From contig CAMDEF010000001.1 in NCBI GenBank assembly GCA_945895265.1, positions 127,664 to 191,663 of the forward strand: 64,000 nt of DNA, given 5' to 3'. Position 1 is the stretch's first letter. Every line of letters starts with the position of its first letter. Positions 1-7,778 of the stretch are shown piece by piece. The position numbers were made by a program, and so were the translations under genes. This stretch comes from Bordetella parapertussis (GTDB taxonomy: Bacteria > Pseudomonadota > Gammaproteobacteria > Burkholderiales > Burkholderiaceae_B). The notes under the pieces were generated by a model that did not search any database, was not told the origin of the DNA, and worked only from the letters and a program-made list of their open reading frames with translations.

Positions 1-1
1 A

Positions 2-295
2 CCGCACAATGACATGCTCTTCAGCATGGCCAGTCATGGCCTGTTTGGGTTAACAGCTCTCTTACTGATGTACGCTGCACCAATCTGGATCTTCACTCGG
101 CGCTTGCGGGCGCAGGTGCCGCAACCTGCAAGGGTCGCGGCAGCAATGGGCTTAGCGCTATGTCTGGGATTTTTTATCTTTGGCTGGACAGAACTCATGA
201 TGCGCAGCATTCGCACCATCGGCTTTTATGCGATGACAATCGCCTGGTTAGTCGCCCTGTCGGATGAAAAGTTTTTAGGGCGTCACGAACACTAA
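2..295 (+). CDS. O-antigen ligase-like membrane protein, C-terminal fragment
   Basis: Only the 3' end is in the window; the reading frame is open from base 2. It begins with the residues PHNDML followed by a small-residue turn and a hydrophobic helix, which resembles the conserved HN...L...G loop of Wzy_C/O-antigen ligase family integral membrane proteins. Two or three hydrophobic segments follow, and the protein ends in a short charged tail. Family members join or polymerise O-antigen or related glycans at the periplasmic face of the inner membrane. The assignment rests on this one loop and the hydrophobic pattern, so it is tentative. The next gene starts 81 bases downstream in the same direction. 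Confidence 0.55.
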   Translation, partial: PHNDMLFSMASHGLFGLTALLLMYAAPIWIFTRRLRAQVPQPARVAAAMGLALCLGFFIFGWTELMMRSIRTIGFYAMTIAWLVALSDEKFLGRHEH

Positions 296-376
296 CTCCT
301 AAAAAAACCCAGTCGCCTCGCTCAAGTACAAAATCGCATGTAAAGTGACTCAAAACAATTTCTAGGAGCAACCCGC

Positions 377-1123
377 ATGAAGCCCGTCATACTCGTTACC
401 GGTGCGAGCCGTGGTATTGGTGCTGCCACAGCCCTACTTGCCGCAACCAAAGGCTATGCCGTCGCCGTTAACTATGCAAGCAACGCGCAAGCCGCTGAAA
501 GCATTGTGGCTCAAATTCGTGCTCAGAGCGGCACCGCAATCGCCGTGCAGGCTGATGTCGCCGACGAAGCGCAGGTGCAGGCCATGTTTAAAAAGGTGGA
601 CGCCGAATTAGGCCCTCTGAGCGCCTTAGTCAATAATGCTGGGATCGTGGATGTCACAGCACGGGTCGACGAGATCAGTGTCGCACGCTGGCAACGCATG
701 TTCAATATCACCGTCTTAGGCACCTTTCTTTGCAGCCGTGAGGCCGTCAAGCGCATGAGCACACGCCACGGCGGAAAAGGCGGTGCCATCGTCAACGTAT
801 CTAGCGCCGCAGCGCGGATCGGCGCCCCAGGGCAATATGTGGATTACGCATCAGCTAAAGGCGCCGTCGACACGTTTACGGTCGGCTTGGGCAAAGAGGT
901 CGCCAATGAAGGGATTCGGGTGAACTCTGTCAGGCCGGGCCTCATTGATACAGAAATTCATGCCTCGGGCGGAATCCCTAACCGCGTGCGTGAACTTGAA
1001 CACCTTGTGCCGATGAAACGAGGCGGCACAGCACTTGAAGTCGCGCAGGGCATTATCTGGCTTGTTTCAGACGAAGCGAGCTATGTCACCACAACAATAC
1101 TAGACGTTGCTGGCGGGCGCTAG
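377..1123 (+). CDS. SDR family NAD(P)-dependent oxidoreductase
   Basis: A 248-residue classical short-chain dehydrogenase/reductase, the normal length for the family. The N-terminal TGASRGIG cofactor-binding motif lies at residues 8-15, NNAG near residue 88, the catalytic Ser in VNVSSAAAR, and the catalytic Tyr/Lys in YASAK. The PG motif follows in VRPGLIDT. A good Shine-Dalgarno sequence (AGGAG) lies about 10 bases before the ATG. It reduces or oxidises a carbonyl/alcohol with NAD(P)H in the cytosol. The substrate cannot be told from sequence. Two small enzyme-like genes follow in the same direction with short gaps (DUF1993 and MaoC), so they may form one transcription unit. Confidence 0.93.
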   Translation: MKPVILVTGASRGIGAATALLAATKGYAVAVNYASNAQAAESIVAQIRAQSGTAIAVQADVADEAQVQAMFKKVDAELGPLSALVNNAGIVDVTARVDEISVARWQRMFNITVLGTFLCSREAVKRMSTRHGGKGGAIVNVSSAAARIGAPGQYVDYASAKGAVDTFTVGLGKEVANEGIRVNSVRPGLIDTEIHASGGIPNRVRELEHLVPMKRGGTALEVAQGIIWLVSDEASYVTTTILDVAGGR

Positions 1124-1171
1124 CAACGTCTCATTTATTCTGTTCACTTACCTCTAACATATCGGAATCCT

Positions 1172-1681
1172 ATGTCTGTTTCTATCTACACCGCAACCGT
1201 TCCTGTTTTAAAGCAGATGCTCTTGGCACTCAGCGACGTGCTCAAAAAAGGCGAGCAGTATGCCGAACAGCGAAAATTCGATTCGGCAACATTGTTGCAA
1301 TCGCGCTTGTTTCCCGACATGCTTGCGCTTGTTCGCCAAGTGCAAATTGCCTGTGATTTTGCAAAAAGCGTGCCTTCACGTATCGCGGGCGTTGAAGTCG
1401 CAGCCTACGAAGATACTGAACAGAGCTTTGCTGAACTACAGCAACGTATTGCAAAAACCCTAGGACTGATCGACGGCTTTACCGCCGCTCAATTAGAGGG
1501 CAGCGCCGTCAAAGAGATTGTGTTACGCCCTGGTACCCCGAAAGAGAAAAAACTATCGGTCGAAGATTACGCTCTGAAATACGGCATGCCGCAATTTTTC
1601 TTTCATGTCACAACGGCGTACAACTTGCTACGACACAATGGAGTCGAGGTCGGTAAGAAAGATTTTATGGGTTCATACTAA
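1172..1681 (+). CDS. DUF1993 family protein
   Basis: A 169-residue soluble protein matching the DUF1993 family by overall pattern: MSVSIYTATVPVLKQML at the start, LFPDMLAL in the middle, and FFFHVTTAYNLLRHNGVEVGK near the end. The family is all-helical and related in fold to DinB/YfiT-like four-helix bundles; its biochemical role is not established. No signal peptide or membrane segment is visible. It lies 48 bases after the SDR gene and 15 bases before the MaoC gene, so co-transcription is likely. Function should be left as unknown. Confidence 0.85.
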   Translation: MSVSIYTATVPVLKQMLLALSDVLKKGEQYAEQRKFDSATLLQSRLFPDMLALVRQVQIACDFAKSVPSRIAGVEVAAYEDTEQSFAELQQRIAKTLGLIDGFTAAQLEGSAVKEIVLRPGTPKEKKLSVEDYALKYGMPQFFFHVTTAYNLLRHNGVEVGKKDFMGSY

Positions 1682-1696
1682 TCAAGGAATATTCAC

Positions 1697-2167
1697 ATGA
1701 CAACCGCAACACCAGCAGTCAGGGGCCGTTATTTTGAAGACTTTGAAGTGGGTGCAGAGTTCGTGACGCCCGCGCGCACGATCACCAGCACAGACATCGT
1801 TAATTTTGCTTGTTTGTCAGGCGATTTTAACGAGGTACATACAAATTTTGAATACTGCAAAACGACACAATTTGGCGAACCCATTGCGCATGGCCCATTG
1901 ATTTATGGTGTTGCCGGTGGCTTGCAATATGCCAGCGGTATTAATGACGGCACACTACTGGCATTGCTACAGATTGATAAATGGCGCTTGCTTGCACCAG
2001 TTAAACACGGCGATACCATTCGGATGAAATCAACGGTCATTGAAAAAAAAGAATCAAGCAAACCCGACCGAGGGACCATTACCTTTAAGCGCAACATTGT
2101 GAATCAGCATGACACAACCGTACAAGAAATGATCGCGACGATCTTGTATCGGCGTCGGCCTCGGTAA
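1697..2167 (+). CDS. MaoC family dehydratase (hot-dog fold)
   Basis: A 156-residue single hot-dog-domain protein. The hydratase-2 type motif is visible as ACLSGDFNEVHTN (residues about 36-48), with the Asp and His expected in the active site, followed by FGEPIAHGPLIYG. MaoC-like enzymes hydrate enoyl-CoA thioesters or act in related acyl-CoA steps. The natural substrate is unknown. A Shine-Dalgarno sequence AAGGAA precedes the ATG. It ends one base before the stop of the convergent exonuclease gene. Confidence 0.9.
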   Translation: MTTATPAVRGRYFEDFEVGAEFVTPARTITSTDIVNFACLSGDFNEVHTNFEYCKTTQFGEPIAHGPLIYGVAGGLQYASGINDGTLLALLQIDKWRLLAPVKHGDTIRMKSTVIEKKESSKPDRGTITFKRNIVNQHDTTVQEMIATILYRRRPR

Positions 2168-2168
2168 A

Positions 2169-2831
2169 TTATGGCCGAATCCAAGCCGCAGCTTTAGCCA
2201 AACGTGTCATCCCCCGCCACGTTTGCGTCTCTTGTCTGATCGCAGGCCACAGTCTCAGCAATAACTCCGCCGTTGCAAAAGCGTCAGAAGCGGCCTGATG
2301 ACGTACGGCACATTCAATATTGAAATGTGCCAACCAGTCATCCAACGCCTTCGCACGCGAATTACCGCCAAATAAGCGAGCGAGCGGTTCTACATCGAGC
2401 CAATCGACTTTGAGAGGAGATAAATGGTGTGATCGATAAGCACGCTGAATCATCTCTGCATCGAACGCAGCGTGATACGCAAGGAGCGGGGACGCCCCTA
2501 CCCAAGCACGAAATTTTTCAAGAGCAACCACTGGTGCTTCACCCTCGGTTTGCGCGTGCTCACCGATATGGTGGATCAAGATATTATTTCTATCAGAGGG
2601 CCGATCTTGCCTTAAGACCACCTCAAAACTATCGCCGATCGCCACGCGCAAGTTTTTAGTCAAAGGATCGCGGTGCAAGGCAACGGCAGCAATGGCCAAT
2701 AAACGATCCTTTGCTGGATTCAAACCCGTCGTCTCAACATCCACCATAATCCATCGCTCAGATACGGTCGAGCGACGAGCAACTTCATCGCCCCACAAAG
2801 TTCTGAGTGAATGAAGGAAACTATCGAACAT
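2169..2831 (-). CDS. DnaQ-like 3'-5' exonuclease
   Basis: A 220-residue DEDD-superfamily exonuclease domain protein. Exo I motif is VDVETTGLNP (Asp and Glu metal ligands), Exo II is in LLAYHAAFDAEMI, and Exo III is in the RHQAASDAFATAELL segment with the His-x-Asp spacing of the DEDDh type. Family members resemble the proofreading epsilon subunit of DNA polymerase III. Its start codon overlaps the end of the upstream CBS/nucleotidyltransferase gene by 11 bases, indicating translational coupling. This pairing is commonly seen in proteobacteria, but its physiological role is not defined. Confidence 0.9.
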   Translation of the reverse strand: MFDSFLHSLRTLWGDEVARRSTVSERWIMVDVETTGLNPAKDRLLAIAAVALHRDPLTKNLRVAIGDSFEVVLRQDRPSDRNNILIHHIGEHAQTEGEAPVVALEKFRAWVGASPLLAYHAAFDAEMIQRAYRSHHLSPLKVDWLDVEPLARLFGGNSRAKALDDWLAHFNIECAVRHQAASDAFATAELLLRLWPAIRQETQTWRGMTRLAKAAAWIRP

Positions 2832-4701
2832 AGTCGAGCTCTAGCCGCTGCTGTAACGAACGAATTCTGGCCATCGACTCTTTCAGAATACTGCGGTCAA
2901 CCGCGTTCAAGCTGTCGACATCAATCGCATTAGGATTACCAGCGATTGCATCATGATCCATTTGAATGGCCAGACGCAGTGTTTGTAAAAATTGAAACGC
3001 GGCAATCCAAGTATCCGTTTCTGTTTGAGCCAGCCCCAAGGCTCGCCCAATTGCTGCCAATCGATCTTGCGTGTTGAGTTCTTCAATGCCTAGAGCCAAG
3101 GCGTAAATACGCGCTGTTTCTACGACAATCGCTGTACCTTGGAGCTTCAAGTCAATGATCGACTTACCCTCTAGTGTCTTGGTCTCTAAACTACCCACCC
3201 AGTTCAGTGGTACATGATTCGCAAGTGCTGCATCTGCCAACAACTTGATAAAGCGTGGCGTGCGCGCCGCGGCAGTTTTCACCTTTTCTCTCAGACTTTT
3301 GAGTAAATCTACATTACCTGCCAAGCCTCGAAAGTCAAAAAATATTCCTGCTTTTAGTAAATCCTCTGGGTAGCCATGCTCAATCCAATGCATGAAGCGC
3401 GTTCTCCATTCGTCAACGGTTAAGCATAGAGAAGCATTACTTGCCATGATGTTACCCTTGCAAAGCGGATAGCCGCAAACGTCAAGCGCATCGTTGACCT
3501 CTTTCGCGAAGGTCAAATACCTATTTTTTTCGTTGAGATTGTCAGACTGCTGATACAGCAGCGCATTATCTTGATCGGTCGCGATCGTTTGCTCACTACG
3601 ACCTTCTGAACCAAGTGAAATCCAAACAAAAGAGTTCAAAGCAAGGCCATGAGACTGGGCGAGCAGGGTAATCAAGCGCTCTGTCAAAACATCGTTTAAA
3701 TGACTGACTAAAAACGTTAACTGTCGAGCACTCACCCCCTGCCCTAATAAGTTACGGGCGAACCTTCGAATATTTGAAGCACACTCTTTGAGCCCAGCCA
3801 CATCATCAGCTTGGCGAATCAGGGAACTAATGGTTCCAAGAGACTGGCGCTGTAGAGCGAACAAATCTCTTTCTGCGATCAAACCGACAACACGGTTTCG
3901 CAAATCAACAATCGGAACATGACGAATCTCAAAGCGCGACATCATCACTGCCGCAGACTCTGCCGTGTGATCAACCGTCAGCGTCTTGACCTTTTTCGAC
4001 ATTACCTGACCGATGGGGGTGTCAAGGTTCAAGCCGGCCAACGTGACGCGGTCAAGCACGTCATAGCGCGTCAGAATTCCTATCATTGATCCTTCTTCTG
4101 ACACGATTAACATTGAACCCACCCTCTTTCTATGCATCACCGTCAAGGCATCGCGTAATGGCGTTTGCGCAGTGGTTGTGATGGGCGTACGACGAATAAG
4201 ATCTCCGAGGCGAGTTTCTAAGGATTGCTCTAGCAAAGCCTTAGACGCGAAGTTGTTTCGTAAGGCCTGGCGCGATTGCTCTAGCAACATCCAAACGCTG
4301 TTATGAATGAAATCTCGAAAAGGTTTAGAGCGATCAACTAACGTTTGCATCACTGCCGCAGGAAGCGTCAAACAGAAACAATCTCCGATTGCGACGTAGA
4401 TTGCAGCGACAGGCTTGGCTGCCAGACTTGCGCTGACAGAAAACAGTTCGCCCGCTTCGAGTTCGAAAGCTGAATCACTGAGCCCTAGGGAAGTACGCTT
4501 TTCGGAAACACGCCCTTGACGGATCAGATAGAGACAGGCGGGCGGGCCGTCTGCAGGCGAAAGAATGACTTCATTGGGCGCGAAATACACTTCGCTCGAG
4601 CATTCAATAAATAAATCAACATCCTCGAGCGCCATGCCTGAAAAGGGCAAGCGCAACATCAACTGTTGTCTTAGATTTTGAACGAGACTCGAAGAAATCA
4701 T
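2821..4701 (-). CDS. cNMP-binding / CBS pair / DUF294-type putative nucleotidyltransferase
   Basis: A 626-residue multidomain signalling protein. In order: a cyclic-nucleotide-binding-like domain (about residues 20-140), two CBS domains (about 160-290, including GSMLIVSEEGSMIGILTRYDVLDRV), and a DUF294 nucleotidyltransferase domain with the GSEGRSEQ...DQDNAL active-site pattern, then a helical DUF294 C-terminal domain. An upstream in-frame ATG exists at 4869, but the start at 4701 is preferred because AAGAAGGGGG precedes it and the extra 56 residues resemble no domain. The family resembles PII-uridylyltransferase-like enzymes; its target is unknown. It is coupled to the exonuclease gene downstream. 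Confidence 0.9.
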   Translation of the reverse strand: MISSSLVQNLRQQLMLRLPFSGMALEDVDLFIECSSEVYFAPNEVILSPADGPPACLYLIRQGRVSEKRTSLGLSDSAFELEAGELFSVSASLAAKPVAAIYVAIGDCFCLTLPAAVMQTLVDRSKPFRDFIHNSVWMLLEQSRQALRNNFASKALLEQSLETRLGDLIRRTPITTTAQTPLRDALTVMHRKRVGSMLIVSEEGSMIGILTRYDVLDRVTLAGLNLDTPIGQVMSKKVKTLTVDHTAESAAVMMSRFEIRHVPIVDLRNRVVGLIAERDLFALQRQSLGTISSLIRQADDVAGLKECASNIRRFARNLLGQGVSARQLTFLVSHLNDVLTERLITLLAQSHGLALNSFVWISLGSEGRSEQTIATDQDNALLYQQSDNLNEKNRYLTFAKEVNDALDVCGYPLCKGNIMASNASLCLTVDEWRTRFMHWIEHGYPEDLLKAGIFFDFRGLAGNVDLLKSLREKVKTAAARTPRFIKLLADAALANHVPLNWVGSLETKTLEGKSIIDLKLQGTAIVVETARIYALALGIEELNTQDRLAAIGRALGLAQTETDTWIAAFQFLQTLRLAIQMDHDAIAGNPNAIDVDSLNAVDRSILKESMARIRSLQQRLELDYVR

Positions 4702-4916
4702 GGCCACCCCCTTCTTGTGGGTACGAACACTGACTGGGCGATACCTTATTATGAACCCTAGACTCCGCTCTGTGTTGATTTGCCCAAGTGCGCACCCCAA
4801 AGGCGGTACCGCTAAACACTGAGGCTGCTGAACTGGAGGCTCTACTTGCTCTAAACTATTTGTCCCCAATGACCAGACGTGACCCCTCTTTCTTTATAGC
4901 CATCTATACCCTACCC

Positions 4917-5576
4917 ATGTGCAGCCACTACAAGCCCGTTACCCAAGTCAACCGATTACGCCAAGCGTTTAAGCTAGGCCCGCTTGAGCATATCGGCAAG
5001 CCTGACATGTGGCCGGGCTATGAAGGGCTATTTATCCGCCCTCACCCGTACGCTGAGGTTGGCGACGAGGCCGTCCCCGCGCGCGAGGCACTGACTGGCC
5101 ACTGGGGCTTGATTCCGCATTGGTCTAAAGATGGCAAGGTCAAGGGCACGTTTAACGCGCGTAGTGAAACGATTGCTGAAAAGCCCACGTTTCGCGATGC
5201 CTGGAAAAAGGGTCAACGATGCATTATTCCGGCGCTGTCTGTGTTTGAGCCTGATTGGCGCACGGGTAAAGCCGTAGCAGCTGAGGTCTCACGGGCCGAT
5301 GATGAACCCATGGGCATCGCGGGAATATGGTCGACTTGGCGCTCACCGACTGGTTGGATAGACAGCTACACCATGCTCACAGTCAATGCAGATGACCACC
5401 CTGTATTTAAGCTATTACACAAGCAACAAGACGAAAAGCGCATGGTAGTGATCTTGAACCCTGACAGCTACGAGACTTGGCTGAAAGGTTCACTATCAGA
5501 CGTCACTCCACTGATTAGGCAATGCCCTGCTGAGGTTCTTCAGTTTCAAAGTCAAATTCCGAAACAGATCCCATAA
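4917..5576 (+). CDS. SOS response-associated peptidase (SRAP/YedK family)
   Basis: A 219-residue SRAP domain protein. The start at 4917 is chosen over a longer upstream reading because SRAP proteins begin Met-Cys, and the Cys2 that becomes the N-terminal nucleophile is here (MCSHYKPV). Other family landmarks are the WGLIPHW segment, the NARSETI motif with the Asn that stabilises the DNA adduct, RCIIP, and the GIWSTW strand. SRAP (HMCES in eukaryotes) crosslinks to abasic sites in single-stranded DNA and protects them. Its 3' end overlaps by 81 bases the tail of a convergent gene. Confidence 0.93.
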   Translation: MCSHYKPVTQVNRLRQAFKLGPLEHIGKPDMWPGYEGLFIRPHPYAEVGDEAVPAREALTGHWGLIPHWSKDGKVKGTFNARSETIAEKPTFRDAWKKGQRCIIPALSVFEPDWRTGKAVAAEVSRADDEPMGIAGIWSTWRSPTGWIDSYTMLTVNADDHPVFKLLHKQQDEKRMVVILNPDSYETWLKGSLSDVTPLIRQCPAEVLQFQSQIPKQIP

Positions 5577-5954
5577 AATTATCGAGAGTCGTCCAATGAC
5601 TGAAGTTAGCGTTGTTGACAAAATAAAGCACGAAAATACGAGAACTAATCTGTCTACGACTGCAAATGATGTGTTGATTTCAGACGATATCGCGGCAACT
5701 GGTCCGATCTGCGAGATGAAAAAGAGACTAATCATTAAACCAGTGATGGCTGATAAGCATTTCAAAACCACCGGTGAATTGTGCTCCCAAACCACTATTG
5801 CCGCTGCCAGTGGGTAGGCGAAAATAGAATAAATAACTACGTTACCCAGATAATAAGGCCGTACACCGACAAGAGACCCGTCAGAGTAAAACGCCACTCC
5901 TAAAGCCATTGAAAGAAAAGTGACAACAGCGGCTAGCAAGAATTTTTTACCCAT
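5496..5954 (-). CDS. Small multi-pass membrane protein of unknown function
   Basis: A 152-residue hydrophobic protein with four probable membrane helices: residues about 5-25, 35-57, 62-85 and 100-125. The tail is basic. I recognise no family. It follows the 196-residue gene on the same strand after two bases, so the two are probably co-translated. The last 81 bases overlap the SRAP gene tail to tail. That long overlap means either end could be less real than it looks, but the membrane pattern argues that it is coding. Confidence 0.6.
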   Translation of the reverse strand: MGKKFLLAAVVTFLSMALGVAFYSDGSLVGVRPYYLGNVVIYSIFAYPLAAAIVVWEHNSPVVLKCLSAITGLMISLFFISQIGPVAAISSEINTSFAVVDRLVLVFSCFILSTTLTSVIGRLSIILWDLFRNLTLKLKNLSRALPNQWSDV

Positions 5955-5956
5955 TT

Positions 5957-6547
5957 TTAACCACGAGATCTTGAGAAATTGGTTTGTTTCAGCAATCGCT
6001 TCAAGTCATCTGAACCAGCGTCGTAGACACGTTGATTGTGTTGCATATCTTTTTTATACTCATCATCACCAACGATACAACCCCGAGACATGACTTTGAT
6101 GTTGTGGGGTGCTAGTTTTTGCTGCAAATCATCAAAGTCACCACTTAAGATCAGGCCGTGCACATACCATCGGGGTGAGGTCGTATCCTCAAAAAGCGTT
6201 TTAAGCGAGGCAACATCACCGCTGAGCGCGATAGCCGCCACCACTGCGCCAATCGGTAACAAGGCAAAAAGACTTTTATTCAGCCCAACATTCTGAGCCT
6301 TCATTGCGAACACGTTAGACATTGAATATACGAAACGCCAATATTTATACGCTTTGCGGTCTTTCAATGGCTGCGACTCGGCATTGTTCTTAAAGACAAG
6401 AGCAGGCAGTTGCTCGCCTCGCTCGGTGATGATTTGTTCAATGGCTTGTAAAGCAAACGGATTCAGGTCTGGACTGTTTGCCCGTCTGGCAAGCAAATAC
6501 GCTGACTCGGTATTGTGAAAGCGGTCTTTAAAGTAGGCGAGATTCAT
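5957..6547 (-). CDS. Hypothetical protein with one central membrane segment
   Basis: A 196-residue protein of no recognised family. The N-terminal half is soluble-looking and includes RANSPDLNPFALQAIEQIITERGEQLP, a pattern seen in short helical repeats of bacterial unknowns. A hydrophobic segment (about residues 88-110, SLFALLPIGAVVAAIALSGD) could cross the membrane. It starts five bases after the end of the WYL regulator gene on the same strand, and continues into the 152-residue membrane protein. A regulator plus two membrane-associated unknowns beside a nuclease-helicase would fit an accessory module, but no function is shown. Confidence 0.65.
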   Translation of the reverse strand: MNLAYFKDRFHNTESAYLLARRANSPDLNPFALQAIEQIITERGEQLPALVFKNNAESQPLKDRKAYKYWRFVYSMSNVFAMKAQNVGLNKSLFALLPIGAVVAAIALSGDVASLKTLFEDTTSPRWYVHGLILSGDFDDLQQKLAPHNIKVMSRGCIVGDDEYKKDMQHNQRVYDAGSDDLKRLLKQTNFSRSRG

Positions 6548-6551
6548 TGTT

Positions 6552-7523
6552 TTAATACAGCCTCAAAATTTTCTGCACGGTCTCTTTCACTTTCTTCTTC
6601 AGTGCTGCTGGCGCAAGCACTTCAACGTCAGGGCCTTGGCGCAAGATGTCTTGAATCAACTCCCAGTCTTCGCCATAGGGCACTTCTAATGTGTAGCTAC
6701 CATCGGGGTGCACTTCTCCAACTTGCTCGGGATGCCAGACTTCGCGTGCCACCCACTGCGCTCTGAAGGGGGTGAACTTTAGTTTGGCGACTTGGCGATT
6801 TTTACCTGAAAAAATTCCGTAGCTGGTTTCGAACATCTCGCGCAGTTCTGCCTCTGGCACATTCTTGGCCGCTTTATCGACGAGTTGGACGCCACTCAAC
6901 GCATCTAAGGCAAAGCTGCGTAAGCCTTCACGCAAGTGACAATAGGCATCCATGTACCAATTGTCGCGGTAATAGACCAAACGCTGGGGCGACACTTGCC
7001 GCTCGGTCGTCTGCCCCGTTTGCCGCGCAAAGTGTTTGATATCAAGCCGTTTGCGTTGCACTAACGCGTGGGCAATCATTTGAAAATAGTCGCCTGAAAC
7101 TTGCCTTTGTGCCATTGGTAAGATGCGAATCCGATTCATGGCCTCTTTTGAGCTGCCGATGCCTTCGTCTAACAAGCCCTCAAGGCGGGCCTTAAAAGGT
7201 GCCACATGCGGCAGCAACAAGCCACCGGGCTCGAGCTTTGAGATCAACTCGATCATCGTCAGCAGCGAATGAATCTCTTGCTGGTTGAACCAGACGCCTG
7301 GCAACTCAAAGGTTTTACCGTCTGTCGGCTGACGCGTCATGGCATAGCCGCGTAGCGTGGCATCCCAGGCAAAGGGGATATTGAGCCGATCGCGCATGTA
7401 GGCCAAATCTCGATTTAAGGTTGCGCGAGATACCTCAAGCGCCTCTTGCATCTGTTTCATTGTGACCGAAGGTTTGCCCATCAGTAGGCTTTGTATCTTA
7501 TAGAAGCGTTCGGTACGATCCAT
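6552..7523 (-). CDS. WYL-domain transcriptional regulator (YafY-like)
   Basis: A 323-residue regulator. An N-terminal helix-turn-helix is visible in SVTMKQMQEALEVSRATLNRDLAYMRDRLNIP. The central WYL domain contains the expected PQRLVYYRDNWYMDAYCHLREGLRSFALDAL stretch, and a WCX-type C-terminal part ends the protein. The start MDRTERFYKI at 7523 is preferred over the ATG at 7694, because the longer N-terminus has no domain and would cover the inverted repeats of the control region. WYL regulators often control phage defence and DNA-damage genes, responding to nucleic acid or small ligands. It is divergent from the NERD-helicase gene. Confidence 0.9.
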   Translation of the reverse strand: MDRTERFYKIQSLLMGKPSVTMKQMQEALEVSRATLNRDLAYMRDRLNIPFAWDATLRGYAMTRQPTDGKTFELPGVWFNQQEIHSLLTMIELISKLEPGGLLLPHVAPFKARLEGLLDEGIGSSKEAMNRIRILPMAQRQVSGDYFQMIAHALVQRKRLDIKHFARQTGQTTERQVSPQRLVYYRDNWYMDAYCHLREGLRSFALDALSGVQLVDKAAKNVPEAELREMFETSYGIFSGKNRQVAKLKFTPFRAQWVAREVWHPEQVGEVHPDGSYTLEVPYGEDWELIQDILRQGPDVEVLAPAALKKKVKETVQKILRLY

Positions 7524-7617
7524 TGTTTTTATCCGCCAATCGTGCGACTCGGTGCAATTGTTGAACCAATAATAGTTAACTTTTTGACAATTATGTTGCA
7601 CTATCTGCTGGCTCACT

Positions 7618-7695
7618 AGGTGATACTGAAGTGTGGTCCTCATTACAGGTATGAGGTTAGTATCACCTGATGAGTGCCTCACAGGATGAGACACT
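7618..7695. promoter_or_regulatory. Inverted-repeat cluster between the WYL regulator and the NERD helicase
   Basis: Three dyads lie in the divergent intergenic region. AGGTGATACT (7618-7627) is repeated inverted as AGTATCACCT (7659-7668). CCTCAT (7638-7643) and ATGAGG (7651-7656) lie between them. AGTGCCTCA (7673-7681) is matched by TGAGACACT (7687-7695) with one mismatch and a 5-base loop. The position suggests operators for the WYL regulator controlling both directions; this is inference. Confidence 0.6.
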
Positions 7696-7719
7696 TACGA
7701 ATAGTTGTCGGACGTTACG

Positions 7720-7749
7720 GTGACAGCACTTTGACAAAGCGGCTATTCT
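7720..7749 (+). promoter_or_regulatory. Candidate sigma-70 promoter of the NERD helicase gene
   Basis: GTGACA at 7720-7725 and TATTCT at 7744-7749 are separated by 18 bases and lie 30 bases before the ATG at 7779. The match is moderate, and no strong Shine-Dalgarno sequence is seen before the start. Confidence 0.35.
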
Positions 7750-7778
7750 TAAACAGACCTTCATCACTGTGAATATTC

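Noticed and set aside
4702..4869. N-terminal extension of the CBS/nucleotidyltransferase gene
   Set aside because: The extra 56 residues match no domain, and the internal ATG at 4701 has a strong AAGAAGGGGG ribosome-binding sequence.
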